Part shown: positions 35,437-43,780 of the stretch, piece after piece | How positions within the stretch are numbered: position 1 is the stretch's first letter | How the letters are laid out: each line of letters begins with the position of its first letter | Position numbers and translations under genes: made by a program | Notes under the pieces: model-generated | Seen by the model: the letters and a program-made list of their open reading frames with translations, nothing else | What the model was told of the DNA's origin: nothing | The model's database searches: none | Assembly: GCA_003021045.1 (NCBI GenBank) | Contig: PXRN01000010.1 | Location: 186,001-250,000 of the forward strand | Source of the DNA: Halobacteriales archaeon QS_4_69_34 | Lineage (GTDB): Archaea > Halobacteriota > Halobacteria > Halobacteriales > Halococcaceae | Direction of reading: 5' to 3' | DNA length: 64,000 nt

Positions 35437-36357
35437 TCAGGCGGTTTCGTAGGCCTCCTCGCGAACCCAGTCGTAGCCCTCGTCTTCGAGCTTGCGCGCG
35501 AGCTCGGGGCCGCCGCTCTTGACGGCCTTGCCGTCGAGCATGATGTGGACGTGATCGGGCTCGACGTAGTCGAGGATGCGCTGGTAGTGGGTGATCTGGA
35601 GGATGCCCGCGCCCTGCTCGTCGCGCAGCGCGTTGATCCCCTTCGAGACGTCCTGGAGGCGGTCGATGTCGAGCCCCGAGTCGATCTCGTCGAGTACGGC
35701 GATCTCGGGTTCGAGGATCGCGGCCTGGAGCACCTCGTTCTGTTTCTTCTCGCCGCCGGAGAAACCGGCGTTGAGGTAGCGCCGGGCGAACTGTTCGTCC
35801 ATGTCCAGAAGCTCCATCGTCTCGGCCATGAGCTCCTGGAACTCCGCGACCCCGACGGCGCCCTCCTCGACGTCGCCCTCCATCGGACTGGTGTCGTAGC
35901 CCGCTTCCTCGTCTCCGTCGTCGGCGTCCGCCGCTTCGCCCTCCTCGTCCTCGAAGAGCTCCTCGCGCTCGTCGAGCTTGGCGTTCAGCGCGGTGCGCAG
36001 GAAGTTCACCATCGTGACGCCCTCGATCTCGGCGGGGTACTGGAAACCGAGGAACACGCCGAGCGCGGCGCGTTCGTTCGGTTCGAGCTCCAAGAGGTTC
36101 CACGTCCGCTCGTCCTCGGGGATTTCGATGCCCTCGAACTCCCCGCCAGCGAGGTGGACGAGCACCTCCCCGCCGGTGACCTCGTAGGCGGGGTGGCCGG
36201 CGATCACCTTCGCCAGCGTCGACTTCCCGCTCCCGTTGGGCCCCATCAGCGCGTGGATCTCGCCCGACCCCACCTCGAGGTCGACCCCCCGGAGGATCTC
36301 CTCGCCCCCCTCCTCGGCGACCGACGCCCGGAGGTCGCGTATCTCTAATCGTGCCAT
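35437..36357 (-). CDS. sufC: Fe-S assembly ATPase SufC
   Basis: A 306-residue ABC-type ATPase that drives SufBD during cluster assembly. Walker A is MGPNGSGKSTLAK near residue 38; the ABC signature is NAGFSGGEKKQNEVLQ; Walker B is IAVLDEIDSGLDID; the switch region is THYQRILDY. A long acidic insertion (about residues 130-165, DEEGEAADADDGDEE) is absent from bacterial SufC and looks like a halophile adaptation. Start ATG 36355-36357 (MARLEIRDL). Upstream AT-rich DNA at 36395-36460 probably holds the operon promoter. Confidence 0.95.
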   Translation of the reverse strand: MARLEIRDLRASVAEEGGEEILRGVDLEVGSGEIHALMGPNGSGKSTLAKVIAGHPAYEVTGGEVLVHLAGGEFEGIEIPEDERTWNLLELEPNERAALGVFLGFQYPAEIEGVTMVNFLRTALNAKLDEREELFEDEEGEAADADDGDEEAGYDTSPMEGDVEEGAVGVAEFQELMAETMELLDMDEQFARRYLNAGFSGGEKKQNEVLQAAILEPEIAVLDEIDSGLDIDRLQDVSKGINALRDEQGAGILQITHYQRILDYVEPDHVHIMLDGKAVKSGGPELARKLEDEGYDWVREEAYETA

Positions 36358-36717
36358 ATTTTCGATCACCCTGGTGTTCGCCCGTCGCCGTAATAATGGT
36401 TTCGGGTTCGTCCCTCTCGGTTTATCGTCCAAAAAGATAAATTCCTATATCACGAACCGAGGGGTCGAGCGACGGTCCAAGGGCCGATCGGTCGGCGTCC
36501 ACGGCGGCGTGTTCGTCGCCGAGAAGGAGGGTACTGTCCCGTTCGCCGTTTCGCTCGAGCGCTCGTTTCGCGATGCGTTCGGCGACGCGGAGCTCGCGGG
36601 TCGGCGGCGATCGTGCGCTCAGGCCCGCTCTTCGCGACCCTCTGCCCGCGGACGTACCCCGCGCTGGGAGGAGCGGCCGCAGGCACGAGCACGGCGGTCC
36701 CGGGGAAGAGGATGGTG
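36358..36717. other. Upstream region of the suf genes
   Basis: In 360 bp there is an AT-rich block (about 36395-36460), on the minus strand GATATAGGAATTTATC and GACGATAAACCGAG, which likely supplies TATA elements for sufC. The rest, to 36717, contains short protein-like frames on both strands without start codons or recognisable domains. These may be a gene remnant; no call is made. Confidence 0.45.
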
Positions 36718-37179
36718 TCAGAGCCCTTCGAGCGAGCGGAGCTTCTGTTCGATCTCGGGGGGTGCAGCGCTCGGACCGTCGCGGACGCGGTGATCGGGGA
36801 CGAACAGCGGTGCGGGGTTCTCGTCGAGGGCGGTCCGGACGAGCTCGCGATCGTCCTCCGTGTCGGCGTCGAGGCCGGGCGTCCGCCGGACGAGCCGCTC
36901 GACCGAGAGCTGCTCGCCGTAGGGGATCTCTCGGGCGGTCTCGAGCACCGTGCGTCGGTCGGTCGCCATCGTGAGCGCGACCCGCACGTCGGCGAAGTCG
37001 TCCTCGACGCCCTCGAGGTACTCGAAGACCCGGCCGAACAGCTCGTGGTCGGGCTCGGCGTCGGCCGCAGGGCTGGTGGGGAAAGCCACCGAGAGCACGC
37101 GCTCGCCCGCGACGCCGAACTGGATCCACCGGCCGAGGAAGTCGGACTCGCGGGCGTAGATACCGGCCGACTCGTCCAT
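36718..37179 (-). CDS. Alkyltransferase-like (ATL) protein of the MGMT family
   Basis: A 153-residue relative of O6-alkylguanine-DNA alkyltransferase. The DNA-binding winged helix is visible as EIPYGEQLSVERLVRRTPG, followed by the active-site loop region NPAPLFVPDHRVRDG. In active enzymes the loop reads PCHRV; here the alkyl-accepting cysteine is replaced by Asp. It therefore cannot be a normal suicide repair enzyme. By analogy with ATL proteins it may bind alkylated DNA and flag it for excision repair. The N-domain is reduced and acidic. Confidence 0.8.
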   Translation of the reverse strand: MDESAGIYARESDFLGRWIQFGVAGERVLSVAFPTSPAADAEPDHELFGRVFEYLEGVEDDFADVRVALTMATDRRTVLETAREIPYGEQLSVERLVRRTPGLDADTEDDRELVRTALDENPAPLFVPDHRVRDGPSAAPPEIEQKLRSLEGL

Positions 37180-37316
37180 GGCTCCCCTACGCCCACGGAG
37201 GACTTGAGTATTCGCCCGTCGGTCCCCGTCGTCCCGGTCCGTTCTTTCGACAGCGAACCGCCGGCGGGGCCAAGACGACGGCGGGTTTTATCGGTCCCCG
37301 GGGAGCACGGCTCGAC

Positions 37317-38480
37317 ATGACCGACGACACGCGTCGGACGAACCCGAACGACGCGGTCCTCGACTGGCCGCTCGCGGCGGGCGAGCCCGGCCGCGAGGTC
37401 TGGTACGGGCTCGTGGGCCGCCCCACGGGCGGACTCGCGTTCTGGTTTCGCTATACCCTCCTCTCGACGCGGGCCGGCCACCGCGAGGCGCGCGTCTGGG
37501 CGGCGCTCACCGACGCCGAGCGGCTCGAACGGTCGTTTCTCGCCACGCGACGCTATCCGCTCGACGCGGTGAGCGCCGGGGAAGGTCCGTTTCGGCTGGC
37601 GGTCGCCGCGGACGGGACGATCGACGGTTCGACCACCGACGACACGGGCGACTCGGACGCCGAGCTGACCTCGCGCTCGGCGCGCGGCCGGGTGACGGTC
37701 GGGGATGGGACGGTCGTCGACGGCGAAAGGGCCGACGACGGGACGACCGACGGCTCGACGGACCCCGGCATCGGCTCGACCCTCGACGGGGCGACGGTCG
37801 AGTGGGAGCTCGGCTACGACCCCGATGCAGTGACGTTCACGCCGCTGCGGAGCCGCCGGCTCACCGACCTCGCAGTGCGAGTCCTCGGTACGGGTCGCCA
37901 CTGGAGCGCCAACGAGTCGGTGTGGATAGACGGCCGGCTCGACCTCGGGAATGAAAGCGTCGCGTTCGAGGACGCGCCCGGCCATCAGGGTCATACGGTG
38001 GGGACGAACGCACCGACCGAGTGGTCGTGGGTCCAGTGCAACGCCTTCGAGACCCCCGACGTGGCGCTCGAAGCGCTCTCGACGGGGGGTTCGCTCTCGA
38101 TCTGTTTTCGGCACGACGGCGAGACTCACTTCCTCAACCGCCTCCACCACGTCGTCGGACCGCGCGCCAACGCCACCTCCCGGAACGAGCCCGGTTCGTG
38201 GGCGTTCCGGGGGCGGGGCGAGGGCGTCTACCTCGAAGCCCGCGTCGAGAGCGAGGGGCACTGGCAGCGCGCCGCGTACTTCGCGCCCGACGACGCCCGG
38301 CGGTACGTCGCCCACTGCTCGCTGAGCCGGGTCGCGGTACGCTATCGCGTCCGCGAGGGCGGTCGCCGGGGCGAGTGGGGCCCACCCCGCCGGGCCGACA
38401 GCGACGCCGGCCGTGCGGAGTGGGGCAGCACGGAACGACCGGTCCCGGGCACATACCGGCCGACGGACTGGCCGGCCTGA
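37317..38480 (+). CDS. Uncharacterised lipocalin/AttH-like protein
   Basis: A 387-residue protein without signal peptide. The segments REVWYGLVGRPTGGLAFWFRYTLLS and DAPGHQGHTVGTNAPTEWSWVQCNAF, with beta-strand-rich spacing, resemble the tocopherol-cyclase / hydroxyneurosporene-synthase / AttH barrel group. If so it might act on an isoprenoid, but this is a fold-level guess. A disordered acidic insert covers residues 95-145. TTTTATC at 37286-37292 lies about 28 bp before the ATG, suggesting a leaderless transcript. Confidence 0.6.
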   Translation: MTDDTRRTNPNDAVLDWPLAAGEPGREVWYGLVGRPTGGLAFWFRYTLLSTRAGHREARVWAALTDAERLERSFLATRRYPLDAVSAGEGPFRLAVAADGTIDGSTTDDTGDSDAELTSRSARGRVTVGDGTVVDGERADDGTTDGSTDPGIGSTLDGATVEWELGYDPDAVTFTPLRSRRLTDLAVRVLGTGRHWSANESVWIDGRLDLGNESVAFEDAPGHQGHTVGTNAPTEWSWVQCNAFETPDVALEALSTGGSLSICFRHDGETHFLNRLHHVVGPRANATSRNEPGSWAFRGRGEGVYLEARVESEGHWQRAAYFAPDDARRYVAHCSLSRVAVRYRVREGGRRGEWGPPRRADSDAGRAEWGSTERPVPGTYRPTDWPA

Positions 38481-38505
38481 TGTCCAACCCCGCTCGGGCT
38501 CGTGG

Positions 38506-39273
38506 TTATATCGCCAGCGCCCGGAAGACGAGGATCGGGGCGAGCCCGAGCAGCGTGAGTCCGAGGACGACCGTCAGCCGGGCGGCGTCGACGCGGTGGG
38601 CGACGCGCCAGCCGCCCACGACGCCGAGGAGGTAGCTCCCGCCGACGACGAACACGAGCGGTGCGACGACCGTTCCGCGGGCGAGATAGGAGACCGTCGC
38701 CGCCGATGAAATAAAGGCGACGACGACCTGCGTGGCGGCGAGTGCGGGCACCAACGGGACGCCCACGAGGACGAGCGCGGGGGGAACGAGAGCAGCGCCG
38801 CCGATGCCGAACAGCCCGCCGGCAGTCCCGACGGCGAGACCGATGACTCCGAGCCCGGCGAGGCCGGTGCGGGTCGTCGAGTTGAATCGGACGAACGGCT
38901 CGACGTTCCGGCGCTCGTAGAACAGGACGACGAGCCCGACGAGCCCGAGCAACAGCCCGAGCAGCACGCCGAATAGCCGCCGGGAGACGAGGACGTTGAG
39001 CCACACGCCGAGACGGGTCCCGATCACGCCGCCGAGTCCGACGGTGACGGCGAGCGGCCAGTCCATGTCGCCCGACCGGACGTAGACGAGCGCTCCCAGG
39101 AGAGCGCCGCCGACGAACGTCGCGCTCGCCGTCCCGGCGACCTGCGCTTCGGAGAGCGACGTCCCGACGTAGAGCGCGGCCAGCACGAAGATGCCGCCCG
39201 GCCCCACGGACGTGACGACGACGCCGCCGACGAAGGCGACGGCGGCGAGGACGAACAGGAGCTCGATCTCCAC
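38506..39273 (-). CDS. TauE/SafE family anion exporter
   Basis: A 255-residue membrane protein with about eight helices in two repeats. LFVLAAVAFVGGVVVTSVGPGGIF and AVGTAGGLFGIGGAALVPPALVLVGVP show the duplicated G-G-G-(I/G)-P motif of the TauE/SafE (sulfite or organosulfonate export) family. The GTG at 39271-39273 precedes the first helix. Its start region faces trpC, leaving a 126-bp divergent promoter interval. Substrate is not determinable. Confidence 0.85.
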   Translation of the reverse strand: MEIELLFVLAAVAFVGGVVVTSVGPGGIFVLAALYVGTSLSEAQVAGTASATFVGGALLGALVYVRSGDMDWPLAVTVGLGGVIGTRLGVWLNVLVSRRLFGVLLGLLLGLVGLVVLFYERRNVEPFVRFNSTTRTGLAGLGVIGLAVGTAGGLFGIGGAALVPPALVLVGVPLVPALAATQVVVAFISSAATVSYLARGTVVAPLVFVVGGSYLLGVVGGWRVAHRVDAARLTVVLGLTLLGLAPILVFRALAI

Positions 39274-39370
39274 ACAGCCGGTCGCGTTCGCGGTGGGAAT
39301 AGCCCTCCCGGTTGCGAGACGCCGCCCGTCGACGGGCGGGCCGCCGTGCCGCTCTACGACACAAGCCTTA

Positions 39371-39397
39371 TGTACAGATCGGGACGCTAGTGTACAG
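39371..39397 (+). promoter_or_regulatory. Paired TGTACA boxes before trpC
   Basis: TGTACAG occurs at 39371-39377 and again at 39391-39397, exactly 20 bp apart, the second ending 2 bp before the trpC ATG at 39400. TGTACA is the half-site I recall for the archaeal tryptophan repressor TrpY (TRP box). GCCTTATGT just upstream can act as TATA element, so repressor binding would cover the transcription start. Confidence 0.5.
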
Positions 39398-39399
39398 CA

Positions 39400-40293
39400 A
39401 TGAACGGTAGCGACGGGGACGACCTCGCGCCGGCGGTCGCGTCGATCCTCGCGGCGGCCCGCGAGCGCGGTCCGGAGGGCTCCGAGGATCGTGGGGTGGC
39501 GGACCAGGAGAGCGCCGCCGATCCCGGCCGCCCCGAGCGCGTCTCGGTCGAGGCGCGCTCGCTCTCCGGGGCGCTCGGGGCGGCCGCGGCCGACGGGCGC
39601 GTCCCCCTGATCGCGGAGATCAAGCCCACCAGCCCGACGACCGACGGCGAGCGCCGGGGCGACCCGACGGCGTACGCGCAAGCGATGGTCGACGGCGGCG
39701 CGGCGGCGCTGTCGGTGCTCACCGAGCCGGAGCACTTCGGCGGCTCGCCGGCGGCCCTCGAAGCGGTCCGTGCGGCCGTGGACGTGCCCGTCCTCCGCAA
39801 GGACTTCCTCCTCGACGAGACGCAGCTCGACGCCGTGGCGGCCGACTGCGTCCTGCTGATCGCGCGGTTCGTCGACGACCTCGATCACCTGATCGACGCG
39901 GCGCGCGACCGGGGCTTTCAGGTCCTCGTCGAGGTCCACGACCGGGACGAACTCGACCGTGCGCTCGACGGTGGCGCGTCGATCGTGGGCGTGAACAACC
40001 GCGACCTCGCCCGGCTGGAGGTCGATCTCGACACGTTCGAACGAGCCGTGTCGGGAGTTCCGAGCGACGCTCGTGAGGGCGTCACCCTGATCGCCGAGAG
40101 CGGTATCAGTACCACCGCGGACGCCGCGCGAATGCGCCGCGCGGGCGCTGACGGGCTGCTCGTCGGCTCGGCGATCATGAACGACGATCCCGCGGCCGTG
40201 CGGGCGAACACGCGACGGCTGACGACGCCGGCGGAGGAGCCGGCGTCCGCTGTGGAGCCGGACGCGCCGGAGCTCTCGGAGGTGGGGCGGTGA
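39400..40293 (+). CDS. trpC: Indole-3-glycerol-phosphate synthase TrpC
   Basis: Ring-closing decarboxylation of CdRP to indole-3-glycerol phosphate. It has 297 residues. Barrel motifs include [67 protein letters not shown] and LIAESGIST, with catalytic Lys/Glu residues in these loops, and the phosphate site [12 protein letters not shown] 40-residue acidic tail follows the barrel. The stop overlaps the trpB start (GTGA), with GGAGG just upstream. Confidence 0.95.
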   Translation: MNGSDGDDLAPAVASILAAARERGPEGSEDRGVADQESAADPGRPERVSVEARSLSGALGAAAADGRVPLIAEIKPTSPTTDGERRGDPTAYAQAMVDGGAAALSVLTEPEHFGGSPAALEAVRAAVDVPVLRKDFLLDETQLDAVAADCVLLIARFVDDLDHLIDAARDRGFQVLVEVHDRDELDRALDGGASIVGVNNRDLARLEVDLDTFERAVSGVPSDAREGVTLIAESGISTTADAARMRRAGADGLLVGSAIMNDDPAAVRANTRRLTTPAEEPASAVEPDAPELSEVGR

Positions 40294-41588
40294 GCCGGAG
40301 CGGGGGGAGCCGTAGGGACGACGGGAGCGATGGAAACGACGGGAGCGACGGCAGCTTCGGAGCGTACGGCGGCCAGTACGTCCCCGAAGCGCTGATGCCG
40401 GCGGTCTCGGAGCTCGCCGACGCCTACGAGCGCTACGTCCGCGACGGCGCGGACGGTTTTCCCGACGACCTCCGGGACCGGTTGCGGGAGTTCGGCGGGC
40501 GACCCACCCCGATCCAGCACGCCGAGCGGTTGAGCGAGCGCCACGACTGTGAGGTGTATCTCAAGCGGGAGGACCTGCTCCACGGCGGGGCCCACAAGCT
40601 AAACAACGCGCTCGGGCAGGTCCTCCTCGCTCAGTACATGGGCAAAGAGCGCATCGTCGCCGAGACCGGCGCGGGCCAGCACGGCACGGCGACCGCGATG
40701 GCCGCCGCCCACCTCGGAATGGACTGTGAGATCTACATGGGTCGGCGCGACATCGACCGCCAGCGTCCGAACGTCTTCCGGATGCGTCTCAACGGGGCCG
40801 AAGTGACCCCCGTCGACGCCGGGCGCGGCACCCTGAAGGAGGCCATCTCGGAGACGATGCGGGACTGGGCCACCACGGTCGAGACCACCCACTACGTCAT
40901 CGGTTCGGTCGTCGGACCCCACCCGTTCCCGGCGATGGTCCGGGACTTTCAAGCGATCATCTCCGAGGAGGCCCGCCGGCAGCTGCGCGAGCGGGTCGGC
41001 CGCCTCCCCTCCAGCGTGGTGGCGTGTGCCGGCGGTGGGTCGAACACGATGGGGAGCTTCCAGGAGTTCATCGACGACGACGTCGCCCTCTACGCCGTCG
41101 AGGCCGGCGGGAGCTCGCTGGGGGTAGACGAAAAACGGGGCGTCGCACCGAACTCGGCGTCGCTCGCGACGGGGAGCGAGGGCGTGCTCCACGGCGCGCG
41201 CACGAAGCTTCTGCAGGACGGGGACGGGCAGGTCGCGGAATCCCACAGCGTCTCCTCGGGGCTGGACTACGCCGGCGTCGGCCCCGAGCTCGCCCACCTC
41301 GTCGAGGAGGGGCGGGTGATCCCGACGACCGTCGACGACGACGCCGCGCTCGAGGGGTTCCACCGGCTCTCGCGGACCGAGGGGATCATCCCGGCGCTCG
41401 AGACTGCCCACGCGGTCGCGTGGCTCGAACGGGCGACCCCGGACCAGCTCGGCGAGTGCGTTCTGCTCACGGTCTCCGGGCGCGGCGACAAGGACCTCGA
41501 ATCGGTCGTCGAGGAGACCGAGCGACGGGAGATCGAGCAAGCGCCCGCGATGGACGTCTTCGAGCGCGGGAGCGGGGAGCAGCCGTGA
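40290..41588 (+). CDS. trpB: Tryptophan synthase beta chain TrpB
   Basis: PLP-dependent condensation of indole and serine. It has 432 residues from a GTG at 40290 overlapping trpC. It opens with a 30-residue Gly/Asp/Ser extension, then [17 protein letters not shown]. The PLP lysine is in [19 protein letters not shown], the phosphate cup in [12 protein letters not shown], with [17 protein letters not shown] and the closing [14 protein letters not shown]. TrpB1 type, pairing with TrpA. Confidence 0.96.
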   Translation: MSRSGGSRRDDGSDGNDGSDGSFGAYGGQYVPEALMPAVSELADAYERYVRDGADGFPDDLRDRLREFGGRPTPIQHAERLSERHDCEVYLKREDLLHGGAHKLNNALGQVLLAQYMGKERIVAETGAGQHGTATAMAAAHLGMDCEIYMGRRDIDRQRPNVFRMRLNGAEVTPVDAGRGTLKEAISETMRDWATTVETTHYVIGSVVGPHPFPAMVRDFQAIISEEARRQLRERVGRLPSSVVACAGGGSNTMGSFQEFIDDDVALYAVEAGGSSLGVDEKRGVAPNSASLATGSEGVLHGARTKLLQDGDGQVAESHSVSSGLDYAGVGPELAHLVEEGRVIPTTVDDDAALEGFHRLSRTEGIIPALETAHAVAWLERATPDQLGECVLLTVSGRGDKDLESVVEETERREIEQAPAMDVFERGSGEQP

Positions 41589-41670
41589 GCCGTACGAGCG
41601 CACGGTCGGGGCTGCTGCCCCGGCAGACGACGCGGCGACGGCTGCAGGTGCCGGACCGAGCGGGACCACG

Positions 41671-41765
41671 AGGACCGCGAATGCCGGTACACACGAGAGC
41701 CGCGACCGCACCGCCACCGCGACCGCAGTCAGCCACGGCCCTCCCCAGCCGACTCGCACGCATGG
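41671..41765 (+). repeat. Dispersed intergenic repeat, copy B
   Basis: Box 1 TGCCGGTACACACGAG (41682-41697), then an ACCGC-rich core, then box 2 CTCCCCAGCCGACTCGC (41741-41757). It is in the same direction as the trp genes. Confidence 0.8.
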
Positions 41766-41813
41766 GCCGACGACCGCACCGCAGTCGGCCCGGCGTACTC
41801 GTCGCTCGCACGG

Positions 41814-41846
41814 GAGAGCGCGCTTTCCACACCGCAGCGCGCTCTC
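41814..41846 (+). promoter_or_regulatory. Perfect hairpin 25 nt before trpA
   Basis: GAGAGCGCGCT and AGCGCGCTCTC form a perfect 11-bp stem around an 11-nt loop. In the mRNA it would be very stable and lies just before the trpA Shine-Dalgarno, where it could pause, terminate, process or protect the transcript. Confidence 0.6.
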
Positions 41847-41871
41847 CGCGCGCCGACAGCGGAGGACAGCC

Positions 41872-42903
41872 GTGAGCGACGCGACGGACCCGACGAACGC
41901 GGAGGAGGCGGAGGACAGAGGAGACGGCGAGAACGGCGAACGCTCCGTCGCGGGCGGAAGCAGGATTCGAGAGGCGTTCGCCGACGGCCCGGCGTTCGTC
42001 CCCTATCTCGCGCTCGGTGACCCGGACCTCGAATCCAGCCTCGGATACGTCGAAGCGCTCGCGCGCGGCGGCGCGGATGTCATCGAGCTCGGCCTCCCGT
42101 TCTCCGAGCCCATCGCGGAGGGACCGACGATCCAGCGCGCGATCGCCCGGTCGCTGGCGGGTGGGATGACACCGGAGAGGTTCTTCGAGGGCGTCGAGCG
42201 TCTCGACGTAGACGTGCCGCTGGTCTGTATGACCTACTACAACCTCGTCTACCAGTACGGACGGCCCGGGGGGCAAAGCGCCTCGGAATCCGCGAACGGC
42301 GAAGCCACGAGCACCGACGCCGGCGATCGGGGTCCCGAGGCGTTCGTCCGCCGGGCCGCGGCGGCGGGCATCGACGGCTTCGTCGTGCCCGACCTCCCCG
42401 CCGAGGAGGCAACTCCCCTCCGGACGGCCTGCGACGAACACGGATGCGATCTGATCTTCATCGTCGCACCCACGACGCGGGGCGAGCGCCTCGAACGGAT
42501 CATGGCCCGCACCTCGGGCTACGTCTACGTGCAGGCCCGCCTCGGCGTCACCGGCGCGCGCGAGGACGTGAGCGGGCAGACGAGTGCGAGCCTCGACCGG
42601 CTGGCCGGCTACGACGTCCCGACGGCGGTCGGGTTCGGGATCAGCAGCCGCGAGCAGGCCCGCGAGGTCGTCGCTATGGGCGCGGACGGGATCATCGTCG
42701 GCAGCGCGCTCGTCGACACCGTCGCCGAGGGTCACGAGGCCGGCGACGACGCGGCGACCGTGGCCGACCGGCTGGAGGCGAACGCGCGCGAGCTGAAGGC
42801 GGGCGCGCTCGCGGGAGCGGAAGAGAGCGACGACGAGCGCTCGGCGACAGGGGAGGACCCGCGAACGGGCGACGAAGATACGCCGCGACCGGAACGGACA
42901 TAA
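41872..42903 (+). CDS. trpA: Tryptophan synthase alpha chain TrpA
   Basis: Cleaves indole-3-glycerol phosphate to indole, which is channelled to TrpB. It has 343 residues, longer than the usual ~270 because of acidic N- and C-terminal extensions and a Ser/Ala/Asp loop near residue 140. The GTG at 41872 follows GGAGG by 6 nt. It shows [10 protein letters not shown]-like [13 protein letters not shown], the catalytic Glu in [35 protein letters not shown] and the phosphate loop [13 protein letters not shown]. Confidence 0.95.
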   Translation: MSDATDPTNAEEAEDRGDGENGERSVAGGSRIREAFADGPAFVPYLALGDPDLESSLGYVEALARGGADVIELGLPFSEPIAEGPTIQRAIARSLAGGMTPERFFEGVERLDVDVPLVCMTYYNLVYQYGRPGGQSASESANGEATSTDAGDRGPEAFVRRAAAAGIDGFVVPDLPAEEATPLRTACDEHGCDLIFIVAPTTRGERLERIMARTSGYVYVQARLGVTGAREDVSGQTSASLDRLAGYDVPTAVGFGISSREQAREVVAMGADGIIVGSALVDTVAEGHEAGDDAATVADRLEANARELKAGALAGAEESDDERSATGEDPRTGDEDTPRPERT

Positions 42904-42930
42904 CCGGCCCGTGGCGGAGTTTCACACACT

Positions 42931-43725
42931 ATGAGTCTCGGCACCGACGCACGCCTCGAACGTATCGGCACAGGGGGAAAGTACGTGATCGTCCCGATGG
43001 ATCACGGGATCACGCTCGGCGCAGTCAGGGGGTTGGAGCAGATCGAGTCGACGATCGACGCGGTGACACGAGGCGGCGCGGACGCCGTGCTGACCCAGAA
43101 GGGCATCGCCCCGCGGGTCCACTCCAACAAGAACGGCGCGGGCTTCGTCGTCCACCTCAATGGCTCGACGGCCGCCGGCCCGGACGTCAACGACAAGCGG
43201 CCGACCGGAACAGTCGAGGAGGCGGTGCGGCTGGGCGCGGACGCGGTCTCCTTCCATATCAACGTCGGCGGCGAGTCCGAGCCCGAACAGATCGAGGGGC
43301 TCGCCGCACTCACCGAACGGGCCGGACGGCTGGGGATGCCGGTGCTGGCGATGACGTACGCGCGCGGGCCCGGCATCGACGAGACCGACCCCGAAGCCCT
43401 CGGTCGCGCCGTCCGGCTGGGCGAGGAGCTGGGGGCCGATCTCGTCAAGACCGGGTACTCCGGGGACGCGGCGAGCTTCGAGCGCGTCGTCGACTCCACT
43501 CGACTGCCGGTGGTGATCGCGGGTGGCGAGCCCGAGGACGACAAGGCAAGTCTGGAGGGGGTCCGCGGCGCGATAGACGCCGGCGCGGCCGGAGTGTCGA
43601 TGGGCCGGACGATCTTCCAGCACGAGGACCCGCGTGCGATGACCCGCGCCGTCTCGGGGATCGTCTACGATGATCGCGACGTGAGCGAGGCGCTCGAACG
43701 CGCCGGGCTCGCGGTCGAGGCCTGA
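42931..43725 (+). CDS. aroA': 2-amino-3,7-dideoxy-D-threo-hept-6-ulosonate synthase
   Basis: Fructose-bisphosphate-aldolase-like enzyme that makes the seven-carbon precursor for the archaeal shikimate pathway from aspartate semialdehyde and a ketose phosphate. It has 264 residues. Signatures are VIVPMDHGITLGAVRGLE, the Schiff-base lysine in GADLVKTGYSG, VVIAGGEPEDD, and GAAGVSMGRTIFQHEDP. It lies 27 bp after trpA and 2.9 kb before aroB', its pathway partner, with methylase, HAD and wHTH genes between. Confidence 0.93.
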   Translation: MSLGTDARLERIGTGGKYVIVPMDHGITLGAVRGLEQIESTIDAVTRGGADAVLTQKGIAPRVHSNKNGAGFVVHLNGSTAAGPDVNDKRPTGTVEEAVRLGADAVSFHINVGGESEPEQIEGLAALTERAGRLGMPVLAMTYARGPGIDETDPEALGRAVRLGEELGADLVKTGYSGDAASFERVVDSTRLPVVIAGGEPEDDKASLEGVRGAIDAGAAGVSMGRTIFQHEDPRAMTRAVSGIVYDDRDVSEALERAGLAVEA

Positions 43726-43757
43726 TCGGTTCTCCAGCCACCGCCCGCAGACGGGCC
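43690..43757 (+). repeat. Left copy of imperfect direct repeat bracketing the methylase gene
   Basis: The 3' end of aroA' plus 32 bp beyond it matches 44967-45040. The core (43702-43727 versus 44983-45008) has one mismatch in 26 bp, and similarity continues through the C-terminal codons of the HAD gene on the other side. Indels of 2 and 3-4 bp separate the copies. Confidence 0.7.
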
Positions 43758-43780
43758 CCGGCGGTCGAGGGGCTGTGGCG

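Larger units (their letters stand above)
41589..41871 (+). other. trpB-trpA spacer with dispersed repeat and hairpin
   Basis: A 283-bp non-coding gap inside the trp operon, unusual because trpB and trpA normally abut or overlap. It contains dispersed repeat copy B (41671-41765) and a perfect 11-bp-stem hairpin (41814-41846). The trpA Shine-Dalgarno GGAGG lies at 41861-41865. Confidence 0.7.

Noticed and set aside
36422-36620. A protein-like minus-strand end, RIAKRALERNGERDSTLLL, before the suf promoter
   Set aside because: No start codon, no recognised family, and the upstream part overlaps the ATL gene out of frame.
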